Assembly (NCBI GenBank): GCA_944739405.2
Contig: OX123182.2
Coordinates: 43,711,598-43,775,597 of the forward strand
DNA from: Euclidia mi
Lineage: Eukaryota > Arthropoda > Insecta > Lepidoptera > Erebidae
Direction of reading: 5' to 3'
DNA: 64,000 bases
Shown here: positions 1 to 9,749 of the stretch, in pieces
Position numbering within the stretch: the stretch's first letter is position 1
Layout of the letters: every line of letters starts with the position of its first letter
Translations under genes and position numbers: made by a program
Notes under the pieces: model-generated
The model's input: the letters and a program-made list of their open reading frames with translations, nothing else
What the model was told of the DNA's origin: nothing
Databases searched by the model: none

Positions 1-183
1 AAGAGCTTACTAAAACTGAGGTAAAGTATGCTTTTGTTAAAAGTTAAAGTAATCAACAGAATTCAATAGTATTGAATAATTAATACTTATTTTTGTACTT
101 GTTTCAGGTTTTATCAAGGTTTTCATGATGTTCTGGGTGGCACTCATTCGCGCTGCTATTGCCAAACTAGCATTACCTTCTAA
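1..183 (+). CDS. Possible 3' end of a host gene: two exons with a TBC-like motif (partial)
   Basis: Bases 1-20 read in frame 1 and end in a good splice donor (GAG then GTAAAG at 21-26). A pyrimidine-rich acceptor ends TTTCAG at 102-107, so the intron would be 87 bases, a usual insect size. Joined across phase 2, the frame stays open to a TAA at 181-183 and contains KLRFYQGFHDV. The YQG with HD resembles the glutamine-finger motif of TBC Rab-GAP domains, especially the TBC1D20 type. The residues after HDV do not look like that family, so this may be an alternative terminal exon, a decayed gene or chance. Another frame of the second exon (110-205) is also open to a TAG at 206-208 but would meet a stop in the first exon. 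The start lies outside the window. Confidence 0.35.
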
Positions 184-294
184 CTTGAAGAACATTTTTT
201 ATTTGTAGAAAACACTATCGCTCCATAATGTCAATTTTATTGGTACAACACTTTAATATTATATTGTTTTGATAATATAAGTTTTATGTGAGCT

Positions 295-300
295 AATAAA
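295..300 (+). terminator. Polyadenylation signal AATAAA
   Basis: A canonical AATAAA lies about 110 bases after the stop of the candidate terminal exon and is followed by a T-rich stretch. Such hexamers are frequent in AT-rich DNA, so the call depends on the exon model. Confidence 0.3.
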
Positions 301-3189
301 GTATTTATTTTTTATTTACTTACTGAACATACTTTGCACCACCCTTTCCAATTTTACTGTACCCTTACAATGTGCATTTAAATTAAGGTGTATTTCTTTC
401 CAAATCCTGTGTTATAGTTCCCTAGCTTGTGGCGATTTACTGAATCACAGAACTATATCCCTACACTTATCTTAAAAATCCCACAAGTGCACAAGTTGGT
501 TGTTACCTAGTTAGGTACTCTTCGACGCAAGGGTTCACTGTATACAAAAAATAAACCACTTAAAATAACAATGCCGATTTCGTTTAGCTGCGAAATCTTT
601 GTATGAGTGAATCTATTAATATTTCATAGTAAAGAAGAGAGATAAAGATAATAGCGATCCCAATAATTCTAATTTACATATCCCATTATAAGAAAGTTTT
701 AAACTTGGGTTCAGACTTAATTAAGCATTAAAAGCAATAATTAATAAATATGGAAACAATACTTCTAAGAATAAAATAGGCCTTGATATTGTATTACTTG
801 TTTTGTTAACCTTGAAATGCTAACAATCAAAACATACGTTCGTAACTTCCACCGAGTCAGTATTTGTACCGTTTTGCTAGGTATTTTTGTGAGAAAAAAT
901 AACGTAACGTAACGTATTTTAATTAACTATTCAATATTGTAGTTATTTTTAGTACAAAATACATTCGCTTTGTTATAAAAGAATCTTAATTTAGTTGTAG
1001 CGTACAAGTTATAACTACATACAATATTGTATCTTGCCGAAAATGGCTGACTGAATAATAGTTTCTGAACGCAAACAAGGGAAAGAGACCGCATTATTCA
1101 CGAACTGTATAGCTTGGTCTCTTTCTGTCAATGTGATTATATTGCGTCATTGTGATCCAGCGATATCATTCATTCATTCTAACAATCCAAACACGATTCA
1201 GTTTAAACAAAGTCATGGTACGTTTTAAAACAATTCAATTTAAGAACCTACACTGAATTGCTCCAAAACTGAATCGCTTATTAAAAGTTCATGGTAGGCC
1301 TCCAGGCATTAATCATAGTTACACTGTCTCTTTTTATTTATTGGGAAGGTGGATAGTTGGGAACCAGGCTTGCTTGTTTTTTGATGAGATTTTGATATAT
1401 GGAGGAATAAAAATGAAACCTGAAAGCCTATATTTTTCAAGTAATGGAAAATGGAACTAACAAGTCAAGATTAATACTTAACAAGCAAAACTATCCTTAC
1501 TGTCGTAATCTATGATGATTTTGCCGTATCCGCTATACAATATTTTTTTGTAAGTTGCATTATATCACATGACAATTACTGGACGCGACATAAAGGCATG
1601 TACATGTTACCTTACTAATTACTTTATTTATCTCCATATTTTTCCCTCCTCTTATTTTTTGTCCCCTTGTCTGGCTTTTATAAGTGATGTTAACACCACA
1701 TTAGAGCGGTTTCAGACAAATACGGTGGTGTAGCATCAGTATTTGTACGCTATTGTAGCTTGCATTATTAGTTATTCATATTGCATAATATTATACTAAA
1801 GATATGTGTATTTATATTTATTTTGACCTCCATTATATTAAACTAAGTCTTAAATGTAATTATACAGACTCCTATTCGATACAATTTCGATAAGTTGTCA
1901 ATGAACTTGAATATGTTAACAGGTTTTCAGCAAAAGTACGCCTCATAGCGTCACAAACAGATTTCCCTTTAGTTTTAAACGTGTCAGTCCTGGGCTTATA
2001 TTATGCATTGACAATAAATTAAGCACAGGGGCAATTTTACGCTTTGGAAGCTTAGAACTTAGTAATTACTGTTTAACACATGAGCTGCTCTCTATCGCTC
2101 TGTATTACCTATTTATAATTATATAACTAAATATGTACTTTATGTAACAAATTCATTAAGCGTACTCACATTTTCATTGTAGATCATTCGCGGACCACTT
2201 AAGCTAACAATGATGATTTGTATTGTCAACAACATTTTAATAGTTCTTAAAATACATTCACCGCGACCATTATTAAACAAAAACGTAAATATTTATATAA
2301 GATAAAATTTATTCGCTATCGACGCCATGGGACTGTGAGATTTTTGTTATTTATTATATTGATATCTTTAAGCCGCACGTTATCCTGTAATTCCAGGATG
2401 CAAATAAAGTTCGTAGTATTGTAAAACCAATTCAGTGAAAGTATTAATACCAAATCGAGTTTGTAATATCATCAGTATCATAAAGTAAGTGTGTTGATTC
2501 GTGGAAGAAGTGCACCCCACAATAATGTCGGAGTAGAGTAGTTTCTACTCTATTCCGACAGTATTGCAGGGTTATGGCGTGATAACATGCTGATTATTAA
2601 TTTAAACTTTAATTTATATGCATTGAAATACCACACATACAAACACACACCCTTTCACTCACACCACAAAACATAGAAAAGCGCGACTCCAAGAGCTTAC
2701 TTTCACATTTTCATTTAACGTAAAGATAAACATTTTGCTGATGTTTTCTATTTTTGTACCCCCTAATTGTATTTCTTACATAATGTAAGTTTATAAATAA
2801 GTGCAAGAGTGAAGCCACCTAAACAAGAAATGCATTGCTTAAAAAGCAGTCTTTTGAAAACCATTATAAAAACTAGATAACGAAAATTGAGCTCAGTGGC
2901 GTACCATCGCACTGTAGGGTGAGGCTGATGATGATAATAAATTAGGTCAACTTATCAAGGACAGCAAATATCTTGGGTAAATGTTTTGATATTACGATTA
3001 AAGCAATGCCCATGTTCAACAATACCCTGAAGGATAAACGATGTTCTGGGAGCAAATGCCTTGTACATTCACTGTGTTCAGGCGCCTGCGGCTAGTAATT
3101 CTCCAAATTGTGCCTATTGACGTGATGTTGTGTGTTCCTCTGTGGCCGGACCACAGTTTAGTACTCAGATGCTATAGTTTGAAGTAATA
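301..3189. other. Non-coding AT-rich stretch
   Basis: I see no coding sequence or RNA gene here. Around 2890-2940 a GATGATGAT run follows a short GC-richer segment and may be a worn SINE or RTE tail. A hairpin at 2520-2566 is listed separately. Confidence 0.5.
2520..2566. repeat. Inverted repeat, 21-bp arms
   Basis: Arms 2520-2540 and 2546-2566 are reverse complements with two mismatches around a 5-base loop GTTTC. The core is GTCGGAGTAGAGTA against GTCGGAATAGAGTA. It could be a small foldback element; I see no target duplication. Confidence 0.6.
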
Positions 3190-3194
3190 CGTAC

Positions 3195-3685
3195 TAGTAG
3201 CGCCATCTACCTTTCCATCGAGAATTAATTATGTCAACGTCAATGGTTCGTCGCTGCTCGGCCAATCCGAGCGATCCTTACCTGAATCCCCTCCCAAAAC
3301 GCCTCGCTATTGGCCGCCCTGCTCAACGGCGACGAAGAAAACAATGGAAGATTCTAGACGCTCGGGAACTCATGTCCACCGCATATCGCAATCCGCACCG
3401 CTATATAATTGTTACCGCTTATACCAAAAACCTAACAAAACCGCCTGCGAGTGAAAGTGGTTTGTGGAGTGTAGTGATTCAAGCAGCTTCAGGATTCCCG
3501 AAGACACCAAGAGACTGCTCTTCTGAGAAGAAGAAGACTGCCGAGCAAAGTAAGAGGCTCCTATCCACAACACCTTTTCACTTCCTCATTTCCTAGTCGA
3601 TAAGAACCGCCATCCTACAGTCCACAATATTAATAGTTTTCCCAAATCGACTAGGAACATTCGGTTTCGGTGTAACGCCGAAACA
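3195..3685 (+). repeat. 5' LTR of the first BEL/Pao element
   Basis: It matches 8217-8698 directly and collinearly. The 3' copy begins TGGTAGCGCC and this copy TAGTAGCGCC, so the terminal TG has become TA here. Both end CGAAACA, giving TG...CA ends. The last 25 bases differ by a small insertion in this copy. I could not identify a primer-binding site after it. Open frames inside it are incidental. Confidence 0.85.
3402..3408 (+). promoter_or_regulatory. Candidate TATA box of the LTR promoter
   Basis: TATATAA lies mid-LTR and is conserved in the 3' LTR at 8424-8430. That position fits an LTR promoter, but no start site can be shown. Confidence 0.4.
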
Positions 3686-4022
3686 TTTCTTGATCCATAC
3701 GAGTCGGATTCATTTACGTTTTATACGTAAAACCTCGATATATCTCTATACCTAGGCAGTTAAAGCACCTAGCTATACTCCTAGTCCATTCACAAAACCG
3801 TCACATGGTTGTTTTTGCACGCATCAGTAGGTAATATACTTTTATGTAGCTACCTACTTACCCAATTATTATTTCTGGAACTATCATAGTTGTCTTGTAA
3901 ATCTCATATTTCAAGCAACTTTTAATTCCACCGCTTTAAAGTGTTGCCTACTTAGGTAAAATAATAATTACTTTAGATATTCTTACTTTGTTTCGGTCTC
4001 ATTAACTTATACTTACGTAAGC

Positions 4023-4643
4023 ATGTCACAACAAAAGAAGTCACGCGTGTCGGAAGACAAAGAGATGACAATCTTAGAAGCAAAACGCAATATTTTATTT
4101 GAGCGTATTCAAAACATTTATGAGCGTTCAAAGACCGCAGCCGTTTCTGATAGTAATAGGGAGTCATTTCTCAGCTATTGTATGACAGTAGATAGTATTC
4201 GAACAGATTTTCATAATTTGTTAGACTATTATAACGCAAGATTGCTTTCTACTAATCCTGATGAAAAACCGAATTATCAGGCGTACACCTCTTTCGAAGA
4301 CCTTTATTGTATTATTAAGCGTATACAATCGCAATTGGAGGGTAAATATTCGGCACAGCCCGTCTCCGCGGCTCGCACGCCGAGGTTACCGCCAATCGAG
4401 ATTGTGTCGTTTGATGGCGATATACGAAACTGGCCGTTATTCTATGCGAGTTTTAAGTCTACAGTGCACGATAATGGTTCTCTGATAGATGCTGACAGGT
4501 TGTACTATTTAATAGGTAAACTGTCACCGAAGGCCCAGTCCGTATTTGCAGGTGTCACACCCAGTGCAGAGAATTATCAGGTCATATTTCAGTCACTACT
4601 TGATAGATATCAAGACACGCGTCCTAGCGTCTACCTACTTTGA
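4023..4643 (+). CDS. gag: BEL/Pao Gag, N-terminal part (frameshifted)
   Basis: The 206-residue frame starts at the first ATG after the leader. It has a helical N-terminal half and, from about residue 122, the segment LPPIEIVSFDGDIRNWPLFY typical of the DUF1759-like Gag of BEL/Pao elements. This is the structural protein of the cytoplasmic particle that packages element RNA. The frame is lost near 4618, and related Gag sequence continues in another frame until a stop near 4683. The next long frame at 4768 carries on the same polyprotein, so this is one gene broken by an indel and a stop. Confidence 0.85.
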   Translation: MSQQKKSRVSEDKEMTILEAKRNILFERIQNIYERSKTAAVSDSNRESFLSYCMTVDSIRTDFHNLLDYYNARLLSTNPDEKPNYQAYTSFEDLYCIIKRIQSQLEGKYSAQPVSAARTPRLPPIEIVSFDGDIRNWPLFYASFKSTVHDNGSLIDADRLYYLIGKLSPKAQSVFAGVTPSAENYQVIFQSLLDRYQDTRPSVYLL

Positions 4644-4767
4644 CCAAGCTTTAAATCTTAAACCGTCCGGTGCCGCATCTGTCTAGAATTTCCAGCTGTT
4701 TATAGATAACTTCGTAACCGCGGTTAATTCTCTTAGGAACTTAAAATTTGAAGATCTTTCCGACTTT

Positions 4768-6057
4768 ATGTTGCTTCAACTCGCTTTAAAAAAGTTTAAC
4801 ACTGAAACAATTCGTGCTTTCGAGATGAGGGAACGCAATAATAAAATACCTACACTAGATAGTTTTATTTCGTTCATCATAGATCAGTGTCGAATATTTC
4901 ATGATACGCAGTCTAGTTCACCTAGCCCGTCTAAAACTAACAGCAGCAAACAAAGGTCGAATAAAGCGCGAAATAGCAATAATAACTCGGTCCCTAATCC
5001 ACAATCTGACGTAACATGTTCGGAATCTAATAGTAATAATTCACAGAAGTGTCTGTGCAGTAATATAGTGCACGAGCATTTCTACAAGTGTCCCGCCTTT
5101 GATGGTTTAAATCCGACTGCTCGTTTCAAGTGCGTGAAAGACAACAAAGCTTGCATTAATTGCTTAAGTATAAAGCATAAAGCTAGTAATTGTTCTAGTA
5201 AGACCAGATGTCGTTCATGTAATCAACGACACCACTCATTGTTGCACTTTGATAAAAGTAGTCCGTTGTCAAGCCAAGCTGCTAACCTTGACACACTTAC
5301 GTCGCAGGTGCAGGCTACGATAACTGCGCCTCCCACGATTCAGAATGAAATATCGTTGGGTACGACATCCATCGCGCGGGCGATGCGCACGCGAGGACGG
5401 CACTCGCGCATCTATAATGATCCGCGCAGGGCCAAAACGCAGTGTACGGCGTCTAAGACGGTACTGTTAGCGACAGCGCAAGTTATCGTTTATGATGTTA
5501 ATGGGTCGCCGCACATGGTACGTTGTCTACTCGATAGCGCGTCTCAGACCAATTTAATAACATTGGAATGTTTCAAACGCCTCGGATTGTGGAATAACTT
5601 TAGAAATACTAGTTCAGTGGTCAAAGATATCGGCGGGTCAGAAAAACATTGCAAGGGTTCCGTAGATATTAAAATACATTCGCGTTTTGATAGGGATATT
5701 AATTTCAACATTTCTTCGCTTATCGTGGAGCGTATCACGGACGCATTGCCGAACGCTAATGTAGACGTAGCATCACTCACTCACCTCGAGTCATTGCCGC
5801 TGGCAGACGCGGAGTTTGCGAATCCGGCAGGCATTGATCTTTTGATCGGAGCTTCAATATTTCCGCACTTGCTACTAACTAAAATAGTACGTAGTGAGCG
5901 ATATGATTTACCGCCCGCTATTGAGACGGTATTTGGGTATGTGATTATGGGTACCGTACCTACGTTACATACTTCTCATTGTATTTCGTCTTGTTGTTGT
6001 TCTGTTCTTCAAGAAATCAAGGTGGGTGCTAAAACTGTGTGTAAGATAAAGGACTAA
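4768..6057 (+). CDS. pol: BEL/Pao Gag C-terminus, zinc knuckles and aspartic protease
   Basis: This 429-residue frame continues the broken Gag. After a serine/asparagine-rich linker it has cysteine-histidine motifs, including CINCLSIKHKASNC at about residues 129-142 (CX2CX4HX4C), which bind RNA. An aspartic protease follows, with active site LLDSASQ (aspartate near residue 256; codon at 5533-5535) and the later segments LLIGASIF and ETVFGYVIMG seen in Pao proteases. It would cleave the polyprotein. The frame ends at TAA 6055-6057, six bases before the decamer array, where reverse transcriptase should begin. The first methionine here is unlikely to be a true start. Confidence 0.85.
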   Translation: MLLQLALKKFNTETIRAFEMRERNNKIPTLDSFISFIIDQCRIFHDTQSSSPSPSKTNSSKQRSNKARNSNNNSVPNPQSDVTCSESNSNNSQKCLCSNIVHEHFYKCPAFDGLNPTARFKCVKDNKACINCLSIKHKASNCSSKTRCRSCNQRHHSLLHFDKSSPLSSQAANLDTLTSQVQATITAPPTIQNEISLGTTSIARAMRTRGRHSRIYNDPRRAKTQCTASKTVLLATAQVIVYDVNGSPHMVRCLLDSASQTNLITLECFKRLGLWNNFRNTSSVVKDIGGSEKHCKGSVDIKIHSRFDRDINFNISSLIVERITDALPNANVDVASLTHLESLPLADAEFANPAGIDLLIGASIFPHLLLTKIVRSERYDLPPAIETVFGYVIMGTVPTLHTSHCISSCCCSVLQEIKVGAKTVCKIKD

Positions 6058-6063
6058 TTAGCT

Positions 6064-7145
6064 ATGCTATGCCATGCTATGCTACGCTATGCCATGCTAC
6101 GCTATGCTATGCTATGCTATGCTATGTTACGCTATGCTATGCCATGCCATGCTATGCTATGCTACGCTATGCTACGCCATGCTACGCCATGCTACGCCAT
6201 GCTATGCTATGCCATGCTATGCTATGCTACGCTATGCCACGCTATATTATGCCACGCTATGCTATGCTACGCTATGCTACGCTATGCTACGCTCTGCTAT
6301 GCCATGCTATGCCATGCTACGCTATGCTATGCTATGCTACACTATGCTACGCTATGCTACGCTATGCTACGCTATGCTACGCTATGCTACGCTATGCTAC
6401 GCTATGCTACGCTATGCTACGCTATGCTACGCTATGCTACGCTATGCTACGCTATGCTACGCTATGCTACGCTATGCTACGCTATGCTACGCTATGCTAC
6501 GCTATGCTACGCTATGCTACGCTATGCTACGCTATGCTACGCTATGCTACGCTATGCTACGCTATGCTACGCTATGCTACGCTATGCTACGCTATGCTAC
6601 GCTATGCTACGCTATGCTACGCTATGCTACGCTATGCTACGCTATGCTACGCTATGCTACGCTATGCTACGCTATGCTACGCTATGCTACGCTATGCTAC
6701 GCTATGCTACGCTATGCTACGCTATGCTACGCTATGCTACGCTATGCTACGCTATGCTACGCTATGCTACGCTATGCTACGCTATGCTACGCTATGCTAC
6801 GCTATGCTACGCTATGCTACGCTATGCTACGCTATGCTACGCTATGCTACGCTATGCTACGCTATGCTACGCTATGCTACGCTATGCTACGCTATGCTAC
6901 GCTATGCTACGCTATGCTACGCTATGCTACGCTATGCTACGCTATGCTACGCTATGCTACGCTATGCTACGCTATGCTACGCTATGCTACGCTATGCTAC
7001 GCTATGCTACGCTATGCTACGCTATGCTACGCTATGCTACGCTATGCTACGCTATGCTACGCTATGCTACGCTATGCTACGCTATGCTACGCTATGCTAC
7101 GCTATGCTACGCTATGCTATGCTACGCTACGCTACACTATACTAT
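6064..7145. repeat. Decamer tandem array, unit GCTATGCTAC
   Basis: From 6351 to 7110 the unit repeats 76 times without a change that I can see. The left flank (6064-6350) is a mixed set of pentamers GCTAT, GCTAC and GCCAT; the right flank (7111-7145) decays to GCTAC and ACTAT. The unit is a pair of near-identical pentamers, and the uniform core suggests late expansion from a degenerate pentamer seed. None of the three forward frames meets a stop across the core, which yields spurious products of about 370-400 residues with period CYAMLRYATL; the reverse strand has a stop in every frame. Confidence 0.97.
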
Positions 7146-7479
7146 ACTACACTTCCGCTTTGTATATGGATGACATTGCCTGTAGTGTGCCGTGTTGCCG
7201 GCCCTTCTGCTGTCTCAGTTGTTCCGCAAGGTTCAAGACACAGTTTTGCCCCACTACCCTATTAATAGAATATACGCATTTTCTGACTCCAAAGTAGTGC
7301 TCGCTTGGATTTATTCATCTCCTCACCGCTGGCAGACTTTTGTCGCCTACCGCGTTAGTAAATCGATTGAACTTGTTCCCGCTACTTGTTTCAATCACGT
7401 CGCGGGTTATCGTACTCGTCTTCAGGAAGAACTTTCCATAGATCATCACCACATTTTGGTGGAGATTGAGAAGGCATAG
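7146..7479 (+). pseudogene. pol: BEL/Pao reverse transcriptase and RNase H remnants
   Basis: Just after the array one frame reads LYMDDIACSV (YMDD codons 7163-7174), matching the catalytic motif of BEL/Pao reverse transcriptase. Within 20 codons another frame takes over with AFSDSKVVLAWI, HRWQTFVAYRVSK and FNHVAG, the RNase H segment. In intact elements these are hundreds of residues apart, so a large deletion lies between them. After HVAG the usual NPADCASRG is missing, marking another deletion. Neither enzyme can be functional. Confidence 0.75.
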
Positions 7480-7485
7480 TCAAGG

Positions 7486-8000
7486 TAATTGAAACGCATC
7501 TCTTCAAAGTTATAGGTCAACAGATCCTCTCTTACGAAGAGCTTTTAACTGTCCTTGCACAAGTCGAGGCACTGATCAACTTGCGTCCGCTCACGGCATT
7601 GAGTAGTGACCCTGCAGAACCATCCGCGTTAAGCCCTGCACATTTTCTGAACACAGTGCCATTATCGTCATTTCCGGCTCCTGAAGCAGACTCTTCAAGC
7701 TTGCTCCAGAAACATACTCTGCTGGATAAACTCGTGCAGTCGTTCTGGCGGCGCTGGCGTGCGTTATATCTACACCAGCTTAAGGCTAGATCCAAGTGGA
7801 ATAGTCCTGCATCCCCTATACAGGAGGGTATGTTGGTCGTCATAATACACGATAATGCTCTGCCGCTTTCATGGCCGTTAGCCATCGTAGAGAAACTGCA
7901 TACTTCCAAGGACGGTACAACCCGAGTTGTTACCGTGAAAACCGCGAAGGGGAGCTACGTGCGCCCTGTTGTACGTCTCTGTCCGCTTCCAACTCAGTGA
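7486..8000 (+). pseudogene. pol: BEL/Pao integrase C-terminal remnant
   Basis: The frame reads LSYEELLTVLAQVEALINLRPL, then LSPAHFLN and LVQSFWRRWRALYLHQLKAR, and ends RPVVRLCPLPTQ before TGA. That is the C-terminal end of BEL/Pao integrase, a DNA-binding region beyond the catalytic core. The DDE core is absent. The zinc and core domains were lost in the deletion near 7480, where the preceding remnant ends in another frame. Confidence 0.8.
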
Positions 8001-8185
8001 GATCTAGCCTGAAGTTGGATCTACCTCTTAGTTTAGTATTTAGTTTGTAGTTTTCGCTATAATTGCGTTTGTAATTTTCGCTAAGTTAATTTAGATTAAT
8101 TTTATTATCATATCGCTGTCTTAGCCTATTGATGGCTTATGCGGTAGTACACCCAACATAGCTAAGTTCAATTTTATTTTTTTTA

Positions 8186-8216
8186 AAGGCAACCCTTTAG
8201 GGGCGGGGGGGGGATA
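8186..8216 (+). other. Polypurine tract region of the first BEL/Pao element
   Basis: AGGGGCGGGGGGGGGATA lies immediately before the 3' LTR. A purine run here is where plus-strand synthesis is primed. Confidence 0.7.
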
Positions 8217-8698
8217 TGGTAGCGCCATCTACCTTTCCATCGAGAATCAATTATGTCAACGTCAATGGTTCGTCGCTGCTCGGCCAATCCTAGCGATCCT
8301 TTCCTGAATCCCCTCCCAAAACGCCTCGCTATTGGCCACCCTGCTTAACGGCGACGAAGAAAACAATGGAAGATTCTAGACGCTCGGGAACTCATGTCCG
8401 CCGCATACCGCAATCCGCACCGCTATATAATTGTTACCGCTTATACCAAAAACCTAACAAAACCACCCGCGAGTGAAAGTGATTTGTGAAGTGTAGTGAT
8501 TCAAGCAGCTTCAGGATTCCCGAAGACACCAAGAGACTGCCCTTCTGAGAATAAGAAGACTGCCGAGCAAGGTAAGAGGCTCCTATCCACAACACCTTTT
8601 CACTTCCTCATTTCCTGGTCGATAAGAACCGCCATCCTACAGTCCACAATATTAATAGTTTTCCCAAATCGACTAGGAACATTCGGTTCGACGAAACA
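8217..8698 (+). repeat. 3' LTR of the first BEL/Pao element
   Basis: It begins TGGTAGCGCC after the polypurine tract and ends CGAAACA, followed by CCTAC, which matches CGTAC before the 5' LTR at four of five bases. It is about 96 percent identical to the 5' copy by my count. Confidence 0.85.
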
Positions 8699-8703
8699 CC
8701 TAC

Positions 8704-8990
8704 CTAAAGTCTACTTTCATCCGAATATACATATGTATATATATATTTTTAGTACCTCAACAGATATCTTTTTATTTAACAATTTATGTGGTCCGGCCGC
8801 CAGGCAGTGCTCTCTGGCCGTGCCATCTCAAATTAAATAGAGGATAATGAACTATTAATAAATCAATATCCCGAAAAAAAACAAACTACCTAAAGAGTAC
8901 CTTGCATACACTACAGAGGACTGCAGCCAAAGAAGCTTGCTATATGTGAACTATACAACGTCTTGTCTAAAAAAACAAATCTCACTGTTT
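8704..8990. other. Spacer with no recognised feature
   Basis: This AT-rich DNA lies between the BEL/Pao element and the solo LTR. I see no gene or repeat in it. Confidence 0.5.
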
Positions 8991-8995
8991 AGAGT

Positions 8996-9744
8996 CTGGC
9001 TAAGGCTGGGAAGGGTTGTTTGCAGAAGGCAGTGGAAGCGATTAATTCATCCAATCCTTAGCCCAGGGCAAAGGTCTAAGCACCTATGTACTGTGTTTTC
9101 ACAGCGATGAAATCAAACTAATAGGTACATGTGCAAAGTTACCTGAGATCTTCCTGTGATGTTCTTGAGTAGATCTAGAAGATTACACTCATGATTTTGG
9201 CCAAAATAATAAAGAAATCGTTATAGTTAGCTACAAGAAGGTCTAGCTCGCCGTCCTTCTTCAGAACACGATGCAAGTGGATGACGACACACAAATTTTA
9301 CAAGGATTCAATAGTTCACAATTTTATCACAATTCTTACCGGTAATGTTCAAGGGGCGGCAGATACAAGAATTTACAGTTTAGGTTTATACAATACCACT
9401 ACGATTCGCGAAGCAACCATGTGCTTTCCAAAGGGCGATATTTCCAATATATGTCACTAACTTTATCAATCGCTCACAACCTTTGCCGGCAATTCAAATA
9501 GCAACGGTTGCAAGGTTATTTTGTAGTTTTACAAAGAAATACAAGGTCAAAACGCGTTCACAAACGGGGAATTTCTAGAACGACGTGAGAGAGTTTTTTA
9601 CGGATCCGACAAAGAATGAAAAAAAAGAATGATTTGACAGTTCATAGTGTGACCATAGTCAAAATTTACAATAGACAAAGTAACACGCTACTAAACTGAT
9701 ATTATCGATTTAACTTATCACAAAAAATATTTCTATTTCAAACA
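8996..9744 (-). repeat. Solo LTR, BEL/Pao family 2 (minus)
   Basis: The + strand starts TGTTTAGAGTCTGG and ends CTATTTCAAACA, so the LTR reads TGTTTGAAATAG...CTAAACA on -. It is flanked by a perfect 5-base duplication CTCAC (8991-8995 and 9745-9749). The segment GACAGTTCATAGTGTGACCA and the ends match the LTR at 56396-57031, which carries BEL/Pao coding sequence beside it. No internal region is present, so this is what LTR-LTR recombination leaves. At 749 bases it is longer than its two relatives here. Confidence 0.88.
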
Positions 9745-9749
9745 CTCAC

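Larger units (their letters stand above)
3195..8698 (+). mobile_element. BEL/Pao LTR retrotransposon, internally deleted, with a decamer array
   Basis: The element is bounded by direct LTRs (3195-3685 and 8217-8698) and by the near-matching 5-base target duplication CGTAC (3190-3194) and CCTAC (8699-8703), the length expected for BEL/Pao. The order is LTR, gag, zinc knuckles, aspartic protease, a 10-bp tandem array, a scrap of reverse transcriptase and RNase H, the integrase C-terminus, a G-rich polypurine tract, and LTR. Most of pol is gone. I count about 17 differences between the LTRs over roughly 465 aligned bases, so it is not a very recent insertion. It cannot be autonomous. Confidence 0.9.

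Noticed and set aside
3231..3596. 121-residue frame upstream of gag
   Set aside because: It lies wholly in the 5' LTR, and the 3' LTR copy does not keep it intact.
6064..7297. Three overlapping + strand open frames of 369-407 residues
   Set aside because: They are the decamer array read in three frames; the period and lack of stops explain them fully.
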